The position numbers were made by a program, and so were the translations under genes. From positions 1 through 19,690 of the forward strand of contig NCBR01000032.1 of assembly GCA_002279285.1 (NCBI GenBank): a stretch of DNA of 19,690 nucleotides, in the 5' to 3' direction. Positions 1 through 6,949 of this stretch are shown here, piece after piece. Position 1 is the stretch's first letter. Each line of letters starts with the position of its first letter. This DNA is from Acidobacteria bacterium 37-71-11. Its GTDB lineage: Bacteria > Acidobacteriota > Thermoanaerobaculia > Thermoanaerobaculales > Thermoanaerobaculaceae. The notes beneath the pieces are model-generated. The model was not told where the DNA came from. It did not search any database and worked only from the letters and a program-made list of their open reading frames with translations.

Positions 1-1221
1 CCCGCCGCAGGGGCGGGGCTGGCCGCCGCCGTGCGCGGCGAGCAGGTCGAGCACCCACTTCTCCTCGGCGTACCGCGCGCCCCTGAGCCGGCCGCCCGCA
101 TGCGGCACGGCGACGCAGAACAGGAGGTCGCCCTGGGCGGTACGGGCGATGCCGGCGAGCACCGCGATGCCGCCGTCGGTGGTGGTGAGGGTGCCTGTCT
201 TGCCCACGACGGCCGTGGTGTTCGGGCCGTCTGCCAGCTTGGGGAACTGGTGAGTCACGGTGCCCGGGTCGCACCCCGCGACCGGAAGTAGCGACTCGAC
301 CGGAAGGTGGAGGCGCTCGCAGGTGGCCTTGAACTGGCGCAGCAGGTGCACGATCAGCCGCGGTGTGAGGCGATTCTCGCCCAGGCCCGAGGCGGTCTGC
401 AGCTCGACGGCGTCGCGCGGCACACCGCAGCGCTCGGCTACGAACGCGGCGAGCTCGTCAACCGAGCCTATGGCCGCAGCGACACGCTCGATGTCGTTGT
501 TCGAGTAGCAATTGAACCGCCGCAACGTATCGACGAGCGGCTGCGAGCGGTGGACAACGAGCATCTCGCCCGGCTCGGCGTGGCCGTTCACGCCAACACC
601 CCGCGCGACCACGACCCGGGGCGGCCGCCGCTCGTCGAGCCCCCGCCGCAAGGCGAACTCGCGCCACGTTGCTCGTGTCGCCCCGTTCCAGCGCCTCGGG
701 TCGAGCGCCTGGCGCAGCCGCGTGGCCATCAGCAGCCCGCGCTTGACCGGGTCGGGTTGACGCCCCTCGGAACCGTTCTCCCACCCCATCCAAAACCGCT
801 GGTTGACGATGAGGGCGCCGGTCACCTGGGTCACGTGCAGCTCGTTCAGCGCGCGAGCGACCAGGAACGCGTTCTCCACCTGGAAGTCGGGGTCGCCGCC
901 GCCCTGGACGACGAGGTCTCCGTGCAGCGTTTGTTTGACCGGATCGATCGTACCGCGGGCGAAGAACCGCGTCTCGAAGCGGAAGTCGGGGCCGAGCCGC
1001 TCGAGCGCCCAAAGCGAGGTGCCGATCTTGAGCACCGAGGCGGGGTTGATCGGCTCGTCGGGCTCTCGCGCCTCGACCGGCTTGCCGTCGAGCGTCTCGG
1101 CGTACCAGACCAGGCTGGCCGGCCGGCTCATCCGCCGCCGGCGCGGCGCCGGGCGTGCACCTTCCGAAATCGTTGCGGCCAGCGCGAGACAGCCGAGGGC
1201 GAGGGCGAGGAAACGCTTCAC
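1..1221 (-). CDS. dacB: D-alanyl-D-alanine carboxypeptidase/endopeptidase, PBP4 family (3' end cut by window)
   Basis: Periplasmic serine peptidase that trims or cleaves peptidoglycan stem peptides (peptidase S13 family). The 407 visible residues carry all three penicillin-binding motifs in order: SVLK at 62-65, SNN at 240-242 and KTG at 341-343, within VVGKTGTL. A start at GTG 1221 gives a good signal peptide (VKRFLALALGCLALAA, then a basic stretch), so export is expected. The SxxK-to-SxN distance is about 178 residues, against about 244 in E. coli PBP4, so the inserted domain is shorter than in that enzyme. No Shine-Dalgarno sequence precedes the GTG, and a TACAAT hexamer lies 8 bases upstream of it. 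The reading frame is still open at base 1, but by comparison with the family only a short C-terminal piece should be missing. It is divergent from the AhpD-like gene at 1371. Confidence 0.93.
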   Translation of the reverse strand, partial: MKRFLALALGCLALAATISEGARPAPRRRRMSRPASLVWYAETLDGKPVEAREPDEPINPASVLKIGTSLWALERLGPDFRFETRFFARGTIDPVKQTLHGDLVVQGGGDPDFQVENAFLVARALNELHVTQVTGALIVNQRFWMGWENGSEGRQPDPVKRGLLMATRLRQALDPRRWNGATRATWREFALRRGLDERRPPRVVVARGVGVNGHAEPGEMLVVHRSQPLVDTLRRFNCYSNNDIERVAAAIGSVDELAAFVAERCGVPRDAVELQTASGLGENRLTPRLIVHLLRQFKATCERLHLPVESLLPVAGCDPGTVTHQFPKLADGPNTTAVVGKTGTLTTTDGGIAVLAGIARTAQGDLLFCVAVPHAGGRLRGARYAEEKWVLDLLAAHGGGQPRPCGG

Positions 1222-1229
1222 AGCCGGTG

Positions 1230-1235
1230 ATTGTA
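1230..1235 (-). promoter_or_regulatory. candidate -10 element for the PBP4 gene
   Basis: On the minus strand the hexamer TACAAT matches the TATAAT consensus at five of six positions and ends 8 bases before the GTG start. Transcription would begin almost at the start codon, giving a leaderless or nearly leaderless message, which agrees with the absence of a Shine-Dalgarno sequence. No clear -35 box is visible at the expected distance. The other strand of this gap (1236-1370) shows no convincing promoter for the AhpD-like gene. Confidence 0.35.
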
Positions 1236-1370
1236 CTCGACACCGCCGCACAGGGTGCGATCCCCGTCACTTCCGCAGCGGTTGCGGCGCTCCACGCGCG
1301 GCCGGCCCGCGGGCGCCACTGGAAGCGGCCTCGGAGTTGCGGTAGCTTGAAGCTCCAAGGTGGAGGGGAC

Positions 1371-1727
1371 ATGAGCGACATCGACGAGTTCATCGCGGCA
1401 CGGCGCGCCGCCAATGCGTCGGTCCTGCACCAGGACCACCTCGGCATCAAGAGGTTCTTCAACCTCGACGACGCCGCGTACCGGGACGACGCCCTGCCCG
1501 GCCGGGTCAAGGAGCTGCTCGGCCTCGTCGCCTCGCTCGTCCTGCGCTGCAATGACTGCGTGGACTACCACCTCATCCAATGCGTCAAGGCCGGCTGGAC
1601 CACGCCCGAGGTCGTGGACGCCCTCAACGTCGGCCTCGTTGTGGGCGGCTCGATCGTGATCCCCCACTTGCGCCACGCGGTCGCGACGCTCGACCAGCTC
1701 GCGGGCCGCGCCGACATCGACGTGTAA
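1371..1727 (+). CDS. AhpD-like / carboxymuconolactone decarboxylase-family protein
   Basis: Small (118 aa) all-helical protein of the AhpD/CMD fold, whose redox-active members act as thiol peroxidases or disulfide reductases in the cytoplasm. The active-site set is complete and spaced as in AhpD: Glu48, then C60-N-D-C63, then His67 (E-x11-C-x2-C-x3-H). The helix after it (TTPEVVDALNVGLVVGGSIV) is typical of single-domain CMD proteins. ATG 1371 is supported by a strong purine-rich Shine-Dalgarno sequence, AGGTGGAGGGG, ending 2-3 bases upstream. The redox partner and substrate cannot be told from sequence. A 6-bp hairpin directly follows the stop codon. The CxxC motif argues for a redox role rather than a lactone decarboxylase role. 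Confidence 0.88.
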   Translation: MSDIDEFIAARRAANASVLHQDHLGIKRFFNLDDAAYRDDALPGRVKELLGLVASLVLRCNDCVDYHLIQCVKAGWTTPEVVDALNVGLVVGGSIVIPHLRHAVATLDQLAGRADIDV

Positions 1728-1728
1728 C

Positions 1729-1747
1729 GACCGCGCGCCCGGCGGTC
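1729..1747 (+). terminator. hairpin directly after the AhpD-like gene
   Basis: GACCGC (1729-1734) pairs with GCGGTC (1742-1747) across a 7-base loop, starting one base after the TAA stop. There is no U-run after it, so it is a terminator-like or mRNA-stabilising hairpin rather than a classical intrinsic terminator. Its right half belongs to a 26-base sequence that recurs near 13964. Confidence 0.35.
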
Positions 1748-1758
1748 ACGCCCCATAT
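1733..1758 (+). repeat. dispersed intergenic repeat, copy 1
   Basis: These 26 bases match 13964-13989 at 23 of 26 positions, including an identical first 13 bases (GCGCGCCCGGCGG) and an identical central CGCCCCA. Both copies lie just downstream of a gene and both can form hairpins. The rest of this gap (1759-1847) holds only the leader of the diguanylate cyclase gene, and I see no other gene in it. Confidence 0.45.
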
Positions 1759-1847
1759 CGAGACCGCTCCCCAAGTAAGCCACGAAGCGAGGTGAGGAAT
1801 AGCTCGAGTGCAGCCGGCGTTTGAACAACGGCTGGGGGACGGACACC

Positions 1848-3041
1848 GTGAGTTCCGAGGTCGAGTTGCTGGCGCGCTGGTCGCTCGGGGTCCAGCTCGG
1901 GACCGCGACGCTGCTGGCCGCCTTCTTCATCGCCCTCATGCGGACGATCCGCCTGCAGGAAATCCGCATCTGGGCGGCGGCGTGGATCGCCGACACCGCA
2001 GCGATCAGCTCTGCGTTCCTGGCAACGGCCCTCTCACCGCCGCTCGCCGTGCGCGCGGCGCTTTCCGCGTACGTCGGGTTCAAGACCGCCTATGTCCTCC
2101 TGCTGGTGACCGGCGCCCGTAACCACTTCCGGCCCGGCGGGGTCCAAACCCTCCGGCTGCGGTGGATCGTCGCGGCCGTGGGCGCGTGGAGCCTTGCCCT
2201 CGGCCTGCTCGCCCCGACTCGCGAGTTCCTCCAGTTCGGCATGTCCCTCATGGCCGGCGGCTTCCTCACCTCCGGCGCGGTGTGGGTGTTGCGCCGACGG
2301 CGCGTTCCGCGCTCGCGCTGGTTGGGGACCGCGTTGCTCGCGGAGGGCGTGCTCTTTCTCCTCTACGTGCCGGTGCTGCTCCCGACGGTGTGGGGCGGCA
2401 CGGCGCTCGCTCGCCAGACGCAGTACGCCCCGTTCCTCGACGCCGGGGCCGAGCTGTTCATGGCGCTGGCGATCCTCGTGGTGATCGAGGGGTCGTCCTC
2501 GCAGCACCTCGAGCACCTCAACCGGGAGCTGCTCGTATCCCAGGAGAGTCTGCGCCAGCTCGTGGACCTCGACCCGCTGACCGCGCTGGCGAACCGGCGC
2601 CGGTTGCGCGACGAGATGGAGCGGGTGCGGGCCGCCGGCGCCGCCGTGATCTTTCTCGACGTGGACAACTTCAAGGACATCAACGACCGGTTCGGACACA
2701 TCGCCGGCGACGCCTGCCTGCTGCGGGTCGCCGCCGCGCTCAGGCGCACCTTCCGGAGCGACGACACCCTTTTCCGGTTCGGCGGCGACGAGTTCCTCGT
2801 CATCGCGCCCGGGCTCGACCCGGAGGCCGCCGGGACGCGCGTGGAGAAGCTGCGCGCGGACCTCGCACTGGGCGAGGAGGGGACGCCGCCGTGCCGCATC
2901 TCGGTCGGGATCGCCAGCCTCGCCCCTCGCGGCGAGCCCGAGGCGGCGCTGCGCGAAGCCGACGACCGGATGTACCTCGAGAAGCGCCGCCGGAAAGTCG
3001 AGGACCATCCCCGCGGCGCCGCCTACAGCGCCGTCGTCTGA
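1848..3041 (+). CDS. membrane diguanylate cyclase (7TM-GGDEF)
   Basis: Makes cyclic di-GMP from two GTP at the inner membrane. The N-terminal ~215 residues contain about seven hydrophobic helices and form an unassigned sensory domain. A short helical linker (SSQHLEHLNRELLVSQESL) leads into a complete GGDEF domain. Its parts are DPLTALANRRRL at the domain start, the metal-binding FLDVDNFKDIN segment, the intact GGDEF signature at residues 312-316, and an RxxD product-inhibition site (RSDD, 303-306) five residues before it. The cyclase is therefore predicted to be active and feedback-inhibited. I chose GTG 1848 because a GGGGGA tract precedes it by about 8 bases. An in-frame TTG at 1821 would add nine residues and lacks such a site. 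The gene ends 16 bases from the convergent deacetylase-family gene. Confidence 0.9.
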   Translation: MSSEVELLARWSLGVQLGTATLLAAFFIALMRTIRLQEIRIWAAAWIADTAAISSAFLATALSPPLAVRAALSAYVGFKTAYVLLLVTGARNHFRPGGVQTLRLRWIVAAVGAWSLALGLLAPTREFLQFGMSLMAGGFLTSGAVWVLRRRRVPRSRWLGTALLAEGVLFLLYVPVLLPTVWGGTALARQTQYAPFLDAGAELFMALAILVVIEGSSSQHLEHLNRELLVSQESLRQLVDLDPLTALANRRRLRDEMERVRAAGAAVIFLDVDNFKDINDRFGHIAGDACLLRVAAALRRTFRSDDTLFRFGGDEFLVIAPGLDPEAAGTRVEKLRADLALGEEGTPPCRISVGIASLAPRGEPEAALREADDRMYLEKRRRKVEDHPRGAAYSAVV

Positions 3042-3057
3042 CGGCGGCGGCCGGCGC

Positions 3058-4902
3058 TCACTGCCGGGGCTCCTCGCTCAGCACCAGGCTCAGATCGGGC
3101 GCCGCCGCGCGCACGGCTTCCTCGTACGTGTCCCCTTCGATGTGCGCCCGCAATCGGTCGGTCGCGGCCAACGCCAGCGTCCACCCCTCCCAGCGGACCG
3201 GCTCGCCCGTCGCAACCCGGACCATGTGCCCCTCCTCGACCGCCCGCGACGCGAGTTCGAGCGGCGTCTCGGCCAGCACGCGATCGAGCGCCCGCATGAG
3301 CGCCTCCGCCGCCGGGTCGAGAAAGCGGGTGTAACGGTGGGACAGCGCCGCGACGTGGTAGTGGCTGGGCCGGAACACGATGCCGTCGAGAGCGAGCGTC
3401 TCGCTCACCACCACCAGCAAGCCGAAGACCTCCCGCAGCATGCCGAGCCCCGGATGTTGCTGCCCCGGCAGCGGGGCGCGGCTTCCCGTGAACTGCTCGC
3501 GCGGGTTCTGCAGCAGCAGCCACTCGATCTCGAGCACCTCGCACCCGAGGACCGCGCGCGTGCTCCGGTGCACCCGCAGCTCGACCAGCAACTCGCGGCG
3601 GTCGGCGCCGCCGAAGATCTTCAGGGTCTGTCCGAGCGGGTGATCGAGTTCGAGGTGAACGACCGGGGCCTTGTACCCGCGGGCGCGGAGCTGCTGCAGG
3701 ATCCCGAAGCGCTCGAGGACGAGCTCGATCCCGACCTTCGAGAAGTACTCGAGGAAGCGCGTATGCCGCGGCACGCCTGGGAGGATGCCGACCAGGTCGT
3801 CCTCGGTGAGCTCCCAGCCGCCATGGCCGGTGGTCGAGGTCATGCGCACCGGGTCGAGCGTGGCCTTGATCTGGCGAAAGCGCATCAGGGTCAGCTCCTC
3901 GTTGTCGGGGGGCTCGATCGCCGACCCGGCGAGAAGCCAGGCGAGGAACCGCGCTGAGTAACGCCACGAGGCGTCGCCGTACCCGCCGCCGAGCACCACC
4001 ACCAGACGCGCACCCTGGCGGCGCACGAGGTCGACCACGAAGCGGTCGCGGGCGAAGATCCCCTCGGCGGTGATCTTCCAGTTACCGATCCTGTCGTCGC
4101 TCGCGACGTCGCAACCGGCGAGGTAGAGCACCAGGCCCGGCCGGAACGACTCGACGACCGGCGGGAGCGCCTTGAGCAGCGTGCCGAGGTACAGCTCGTC
4201 GCCGACCCCGCCGCCGAGGGCGATGCTTGTGGACGCGACCGCGTCGGTGTCGCCCCAATGGTCGTTGTGCACGGAGAAGGTATGCACCGTTGGGTCCCCG
4301 GCGAAGATCTCGCGGGTGCCGTTGCCGTCGTGGAGATCGAGGTCCACCACGAGCACCCGCTCGGTGAAGCCGCGTTGCCGCAGTCGTACGATCGCCACGG
4401 CGAGGTCGTTGAACACGCAGAACCCCATGCCGCGACCGCGGCCGGCGTGGTGGAAGCCGCCCCCGAGGTTGACCGCGGCGCACCGGGCCGCGAGCGCCCA
4501 GCGCGTCGCCTGGATCGTGCCGCCGACCATGAGCCGCTGCAGGTCGAGCACGCCGTCGAGTTCGTCGTCGCTCACCTCGAGCCCGAGGATCCTGGTCAGC
4601 GTCTCGGGGCGCTGGAGCGCGTCCAGGTACTCCGGCGCGTGGACCAGCAGGATGTTCTTGAGCGCGGCGGGCTGCGGCGCCGAGATCTCCTCGGGCCGGA
4701 TAAACCTCTCGTTGGCGAGGAACGCCAGGATGCGGTCGGCGCGCAGCGGGTCGAGGGGGACGCCGGTGATGTTGCGCTCGTACGCCGGGTCGTAGATGAA
4801 CCTCACCGCGGGGGGATGGGCCAGGTACCGCAGCCGCCGCCACTGGCGCCGCAGCGCGCGGCGCAACCCGGCGGACGCGCGCGCGCCTTTTCCCTGCTCC
4901 AT
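3058..4902 (-). CDS. histone deacetylase-family (acetoin utilisation/AcuC-like) enzyme with long C-terminal extension
   Basis: Residues ~30-330 form a zinc-dependent deacetylase domain of the arginase/deacetylase fold. Visible catalytic features are the His-His pair H151-H152 (GGGFHHA), zinc ligands D189 and H191 (DLDLHDGNGT), the third ligand D265 (LAGCDVASDD), and Tyr308 in GGGYGD. All catalytic positions of class I/II HDACs are therefore kept. Bacterial members deacetylate small amines, polyamines, acetyl-CoA synthetase or unknown substrates, and the substrate here is unknown. Residues ~335-614 are an extra region I cannot assign. It contains HPGLG, PSHYHVAALSHRY and several hydrophobic strands, and looks like a folded domain. 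AcuC-type proteins are usually about 310-400 aa. No signal peptide is seen, so it is likely cytoplasmic. It starts 13 bases after the stop of the secreted-protein gene upstream and is probably co-transcribed with it. Confidence 0.85.
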   Translation of the reverse strand: MEQGKGARASAGLRRALRRQWRRLRYLAHPPAVRFIYDPAYERNITGVPLDPLRADRILAFLANERFIRPEEISAPQPAALKNILLVHAPEYLDALQRPETLTRILGLEVSDDELDGVLDLQRLMVGGTIQATRWALAARCAAVNLGGGFHHAGRGRGMGFCVFNDLAVAIVRLRQRGFTERVLVVDLDLHDGNGTREIFAGDPTVHTFSVHNDHWGDTDAVASTSIALGGGVGDELYLGTLLKALPPVVESFRPGLVLYLAGCDVASDDRIGNWKITAEGIFARDRFVVDLVRRQGARLVVVLGGGYGDASWRYSARFLAWLLAGSAIEPPDNEELTLMRFRQIKATLDPVRMTSTTGHGGWELTEDDLVGILPGVPRHTRFLEYFSKVGIELVLERFGILQQLRARGYKAPVVHLELDHPLGQTLKIFGGADRRELLVELRVHRSTRAVLGCEVLEIEWLLLQNPREQFTGSRAPLPGQQHPGLGMLREVFGLLVVVSETLALDGIVFRPSHYHVAALSHRYTRFLDPAAEALMRALDRVLAETPLELASRAVEEGHMVRVATGEPVRWEGWTLALAATDRLRAHIEGDTYEEAVRAAAPDLSLVLSEEPRQ

Positions 4903-4915
4903 TGTCTCAGCGGGT

Positions 4916-5641
4916 TCAGTGCGCCGCGGGCACCAGCGTCGGGGCGCCCGACCGGGCGTCGATCACCGACGCGAAGGCGAAGAACGGGACCGTGCCCGTC
5001 ACCTCCGCGCGTACGTGCTCGCCGCGCGCGACCCCAAGGGCGTGAAGGGCATCGACGAGCTGCAGGTATCCGCCGGGCGCGAGCCGGTACGATTCCTCAC
5101 CCGCCACCTCGCCGCGTTGGAGGTAGAGGCGGACGTGCACCACCCCGCTTTCGGTGGACGGATTGAACAGCGAAATGTTGGTGCGGAACGCGGGCGTGCG
5201 ACGCAGGCCGACGAGCTGCGCGATCTCCCCCGGCCGCGTCGCCGCGCTCCTCGGCATCGCCGGTATCCCCTGTCCGAACGACCCGCGGCCGGCTGCGTTG
5301 AACACCCTGCTGAAGACCACGACGCCCGGTGTGGTGATGAATCGGAGAACGCCGATGCCGCCCTCTGGGATGAGGTCGTTGCGGTAGACCGTGGCGCCCG
5401 GCGGCAGGTCCTCGGGCGGCGGATCCGCGCGCAAGCCTTCGAGGTTGGGTTGTCCCGCAGGGAGGAAGACCGCCGCGTACGAACCGGTGTCGACCGTTGG
5501 GTTGGCGATCCAGACCTCGGTGTTCCACCACGCGCCGTCCAGTCCCTGACACTGGGCCACCATGGGGACAAACAGCTCCTCCCCGCTCGCCATACCGACA
5601 GCAGCGATCATCACGAACCCGAGCAACACCCGGCGCATCAT
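4916..5641 (-). CDS. secreted protein with two tandem ~77-residue repeats, function unknown
   Basis: A 241-aa protein with a clear signal peptide (MMRRVLLGFVMIAAVGMASG, cleavage near residue 20). The mature part holds two similar units. Unit 1 runs from NTEVWIANPT at residue 40 to FSRVFNA at 116. Unit 2 runs from FRTNISLFNPS at residue 152 to FASVIDA at 229. Each unit begins with a strand ending in an N-P turn and finishes with a hydrophobic strand ending in a small-residue pair, as in beta-sandwich domains. There are no catalytic motifs, so a surface, adhesion or structural role is only a guess. Two adjacent ATGs (5641 and 5638) could both start it. No Shine-Dalgarno sequence is visible, and a TATGCT hexamer lies 5 bases upstream of the first ATG. 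It is the first gene of a likely two-gene unit with the deacetylase-family gene. Confidence 0.75.
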   Translation of the reverse strand: MMRRVLLGFVMIAAVGMASGEELFVPMVAQCQGLDGAWWNTEVWIANPTVDTGSYAAVFLPAGQPNLEGLRADPPPEDLPPGATVYRNDLIPEGGIGVLRFITTPGVVVFSRVFNAAGRGSFGQGIPAMPRSAATRPGEIAQLVGLRRTPAFRTNISLFNPSTESGVVHVRLYLQRGEVAGEESYRLAPGGYLQLVDALHALGVARGEHVRAEVTGTVPFFAFASVIDARSGAPTLVPAAH

Positions 5642-5646
5642 GTTCG

Positions 5647-5652
5647 AGCATA
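5647..5652 (-). promoter_or_regulatory. candidate -10 element for the secreted repeat protein
   Basis: On the minus strand TATGCT (four of six matches to TATAAT) lies 5 bases before the first ATG and 8 before the second. With no Shine-Dalgarno sequence present, this fits a leaderless or very short leader. The same hexamer appears on the plus strand at 5701-5706, ahead of the divergent chorismate synthase gene. No good -35 box is seen for either. Confidence 0.25.
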
Positions 5653-5678
5653 CGTCCGGCCCGCTCGGCGCGCAAGGC

Positions 5679-5699
5679 CGGCCGCCCGGCGGGCGGCCG
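5679..5699. promoter_or_regulatory. hairpin / inverted repeat between divergent genes
   Basis: Left arm 5679-5687 (CGGCCGCCC) and right arm 5691-5699 (GGGCGGCCG) form a perfect 9-bp stem with a 3-base spacer. It sits midway between the divergent starts at 5641 and 5743, and TATGCT on the plus strand begins two bases after it. It could be an operator, a cruciform or simply GC-rich symmetry. No regulator is adjacent. Confidence 0.4.
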
Positions 5700-5742
5700 C
5701 TATGCTAGCGTGAGCGTGGCTGCGGGGGGAGGAAAGCGACAG

Positions 5743-6936
5743 ATGGCACTCGAACTGGTCACCACTGGCGAATCGCACGGCCGCGAGATCCTCGCGGTGC
5801 TGTTGGGCCTCCCGGCCGGCCTCCGTCTCGATCGGGACGGGATCGACCGCGAGCTCGCGCGCCGCCAGCACGGGCACGGCCGCGGCGGCCGCCAAAAGAT
5901 CGAGCACGACCGCGCCGAGGTCCGCGCCGGGCTGCGCGACGGCGTCACACTCGGCTCGCCGCTGGCGATCGCGGTCCCCAACCGCGACTGGGACAACTGG
6001 TCGAAGGTGATGGACCCCTGGGGCGTGGACCCGGCGGCCGCCGCCAAGCGCCGGCCTACCGCCCCGCGGCCCGGTCACGCCGACCTTGCCGGCGCCTGGA
6101 AATACGGCCACGGCGAGGACCTGCGCAACGTCCTCGAGCGCGCCTCGGCACGCGAGACCGCCGCGCGCGTCGCCGCCGGTGCCGTGTGCAAGCAGCTCTT
6201 GGCCCGCTGCGGCTGCGAGATCCGCTCCGGTGTGCTGGCCCTCGGCGGCGTCACGCTGCGCGAGGGGCCGCCCTCGTTCGCGGACCTGCTGCAGGTGGAC
6301 GACGGCTCGCCGCTGCGCACCGTGGCTCCCGGCTGCGAGGACGAACTGGTCGCCTTGGTCGACCGCGCCAAGCACGCCGGCGAGACGCTCGGCGGCGTCC
6401 TCGGCGTGGTCGCACGCGGGGTCCCACCGGGGCTCGGTTCATACGCGCGCTGGGAGGACCGCCTCGATGGGCAGCTCGCGCAGGCGATCATGGCGATCCA
6501 GGCGATCAAGGCCGTCGCGATCGGCGCCGGTTTCGAGACCGCCGGGCTGCCGGGTTCGCGCTCGCACGACCCGATCCTGCCCGGCCGGCGCGGCCTGCGG
6601 CGCGGCTCCAACCACGCCGGGGGGATCGAGGGCGGCGTCTCCAACGGCCAGGAGGTCGTCGTGCGCGCCTACATGAAGCCGATCGCGACGCTGCGCGAGG
6701 CGCTGCCGTCCGTCGACCTTGCCACTGGGAAGGCGGCCCGGGCCGCGTACGAACGCTCCGACGTGACCGCGGTGCCGGCGTGCGGCGTGATCGCCGAAGC
6801 CGCCCTCGCGTTCGTCCTCGCGCGGGCGCTGCTCGCCAAGTTCGGCGGCGACCACGTCGAGGACACCCTGGCGGCGATCGCCGCGTACCGCCGCCGGCTC
6901 GGGAAGCTCGCCCCGGAGGGGTTTGTTGCACCGTGA
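5743..6936 (+). CDS. aroC: chorismate synthase
   Basis: Catalyses the last shikimate-pathway step, 5-enolpyruvylshikimate-3-phosphate to chorismate, using reduced FMN. The 397 residues show the family signatures: GESHG at 9-13 near the N-terminus, the RPGHADLAGAWKYGHGEDLR segment followed by ERASARETAARVAAGAV, SRSHDPI, and GGIEGGVSNG towards the C-terminus. Length is normal for the longer bacterial form. ATG 5743 is chosen because a GGGGGAGG ribosome-binding site lies about 11 bases upstream and the protein then begins at the usual point before the GESHG motif. The frame is open further upstream, but that part reads through the hairpin and has no family similarity. IspH follows after 13 bases, so the two are likely co-transcribed even though their pathways are unrelated. 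Confidence 0.97.
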   Translation: MALELVTTGESHGREILAVLLGLPAGLRLDRDGIDRELARRQHGHGRGGRQKIEHDRAEVRAGLRDGVTLGSPLAIAVPNRDWDNWSKVMDPWGVDPAAAAKRRPTAPRPGHADLAGAWKYGHGEDLRNVLERASARETAARVAAGAVCKQLLARCGCEIRSGVLALGGVTLREGPPSFADLLQVDDGSPLRTVAPGCEDELVALVDRAKHAGETLGGVLGVVARGVPPGLGSYARWEDRLDGQLAQAIMAIQAIKAVAIGAGFETAGLPGSRSHDPILPGRRGLRRGSNHAGGIEGGVSNGQEVVVRAYMKPIATLREALPSVDLATGKAARAAYERSDVTAVPACGVIAEAALAFVLARALLAKFGGDHVEDTLAAIAAYRRRLGKLAPEGFVAP

Positions 6937-6949
6937 CGGCGGAGGGGCG

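Noticed and set aside
307..1230. Long plus-strand open frame (307 codons) over the PBP4 gene
   Set aside because: It is an antisense shadow of GC-rich coding sequence. The minus frame has a signal peptide and all three penicillin-binding motifs.
3042..3057. GC-rich 16-base gap between the convergent cyclase and deacetylase genes as a terminator
   Set aside because: It holds only a short GCCGGC palindrome, too little for a supported terminator call.
6923..6949. TTG start for ispH, nine residues earlier
   Set aside because: It would overlap aroC, has no ribosome-binding site, and shifts the first cluster cysteine away from its normal position 12.
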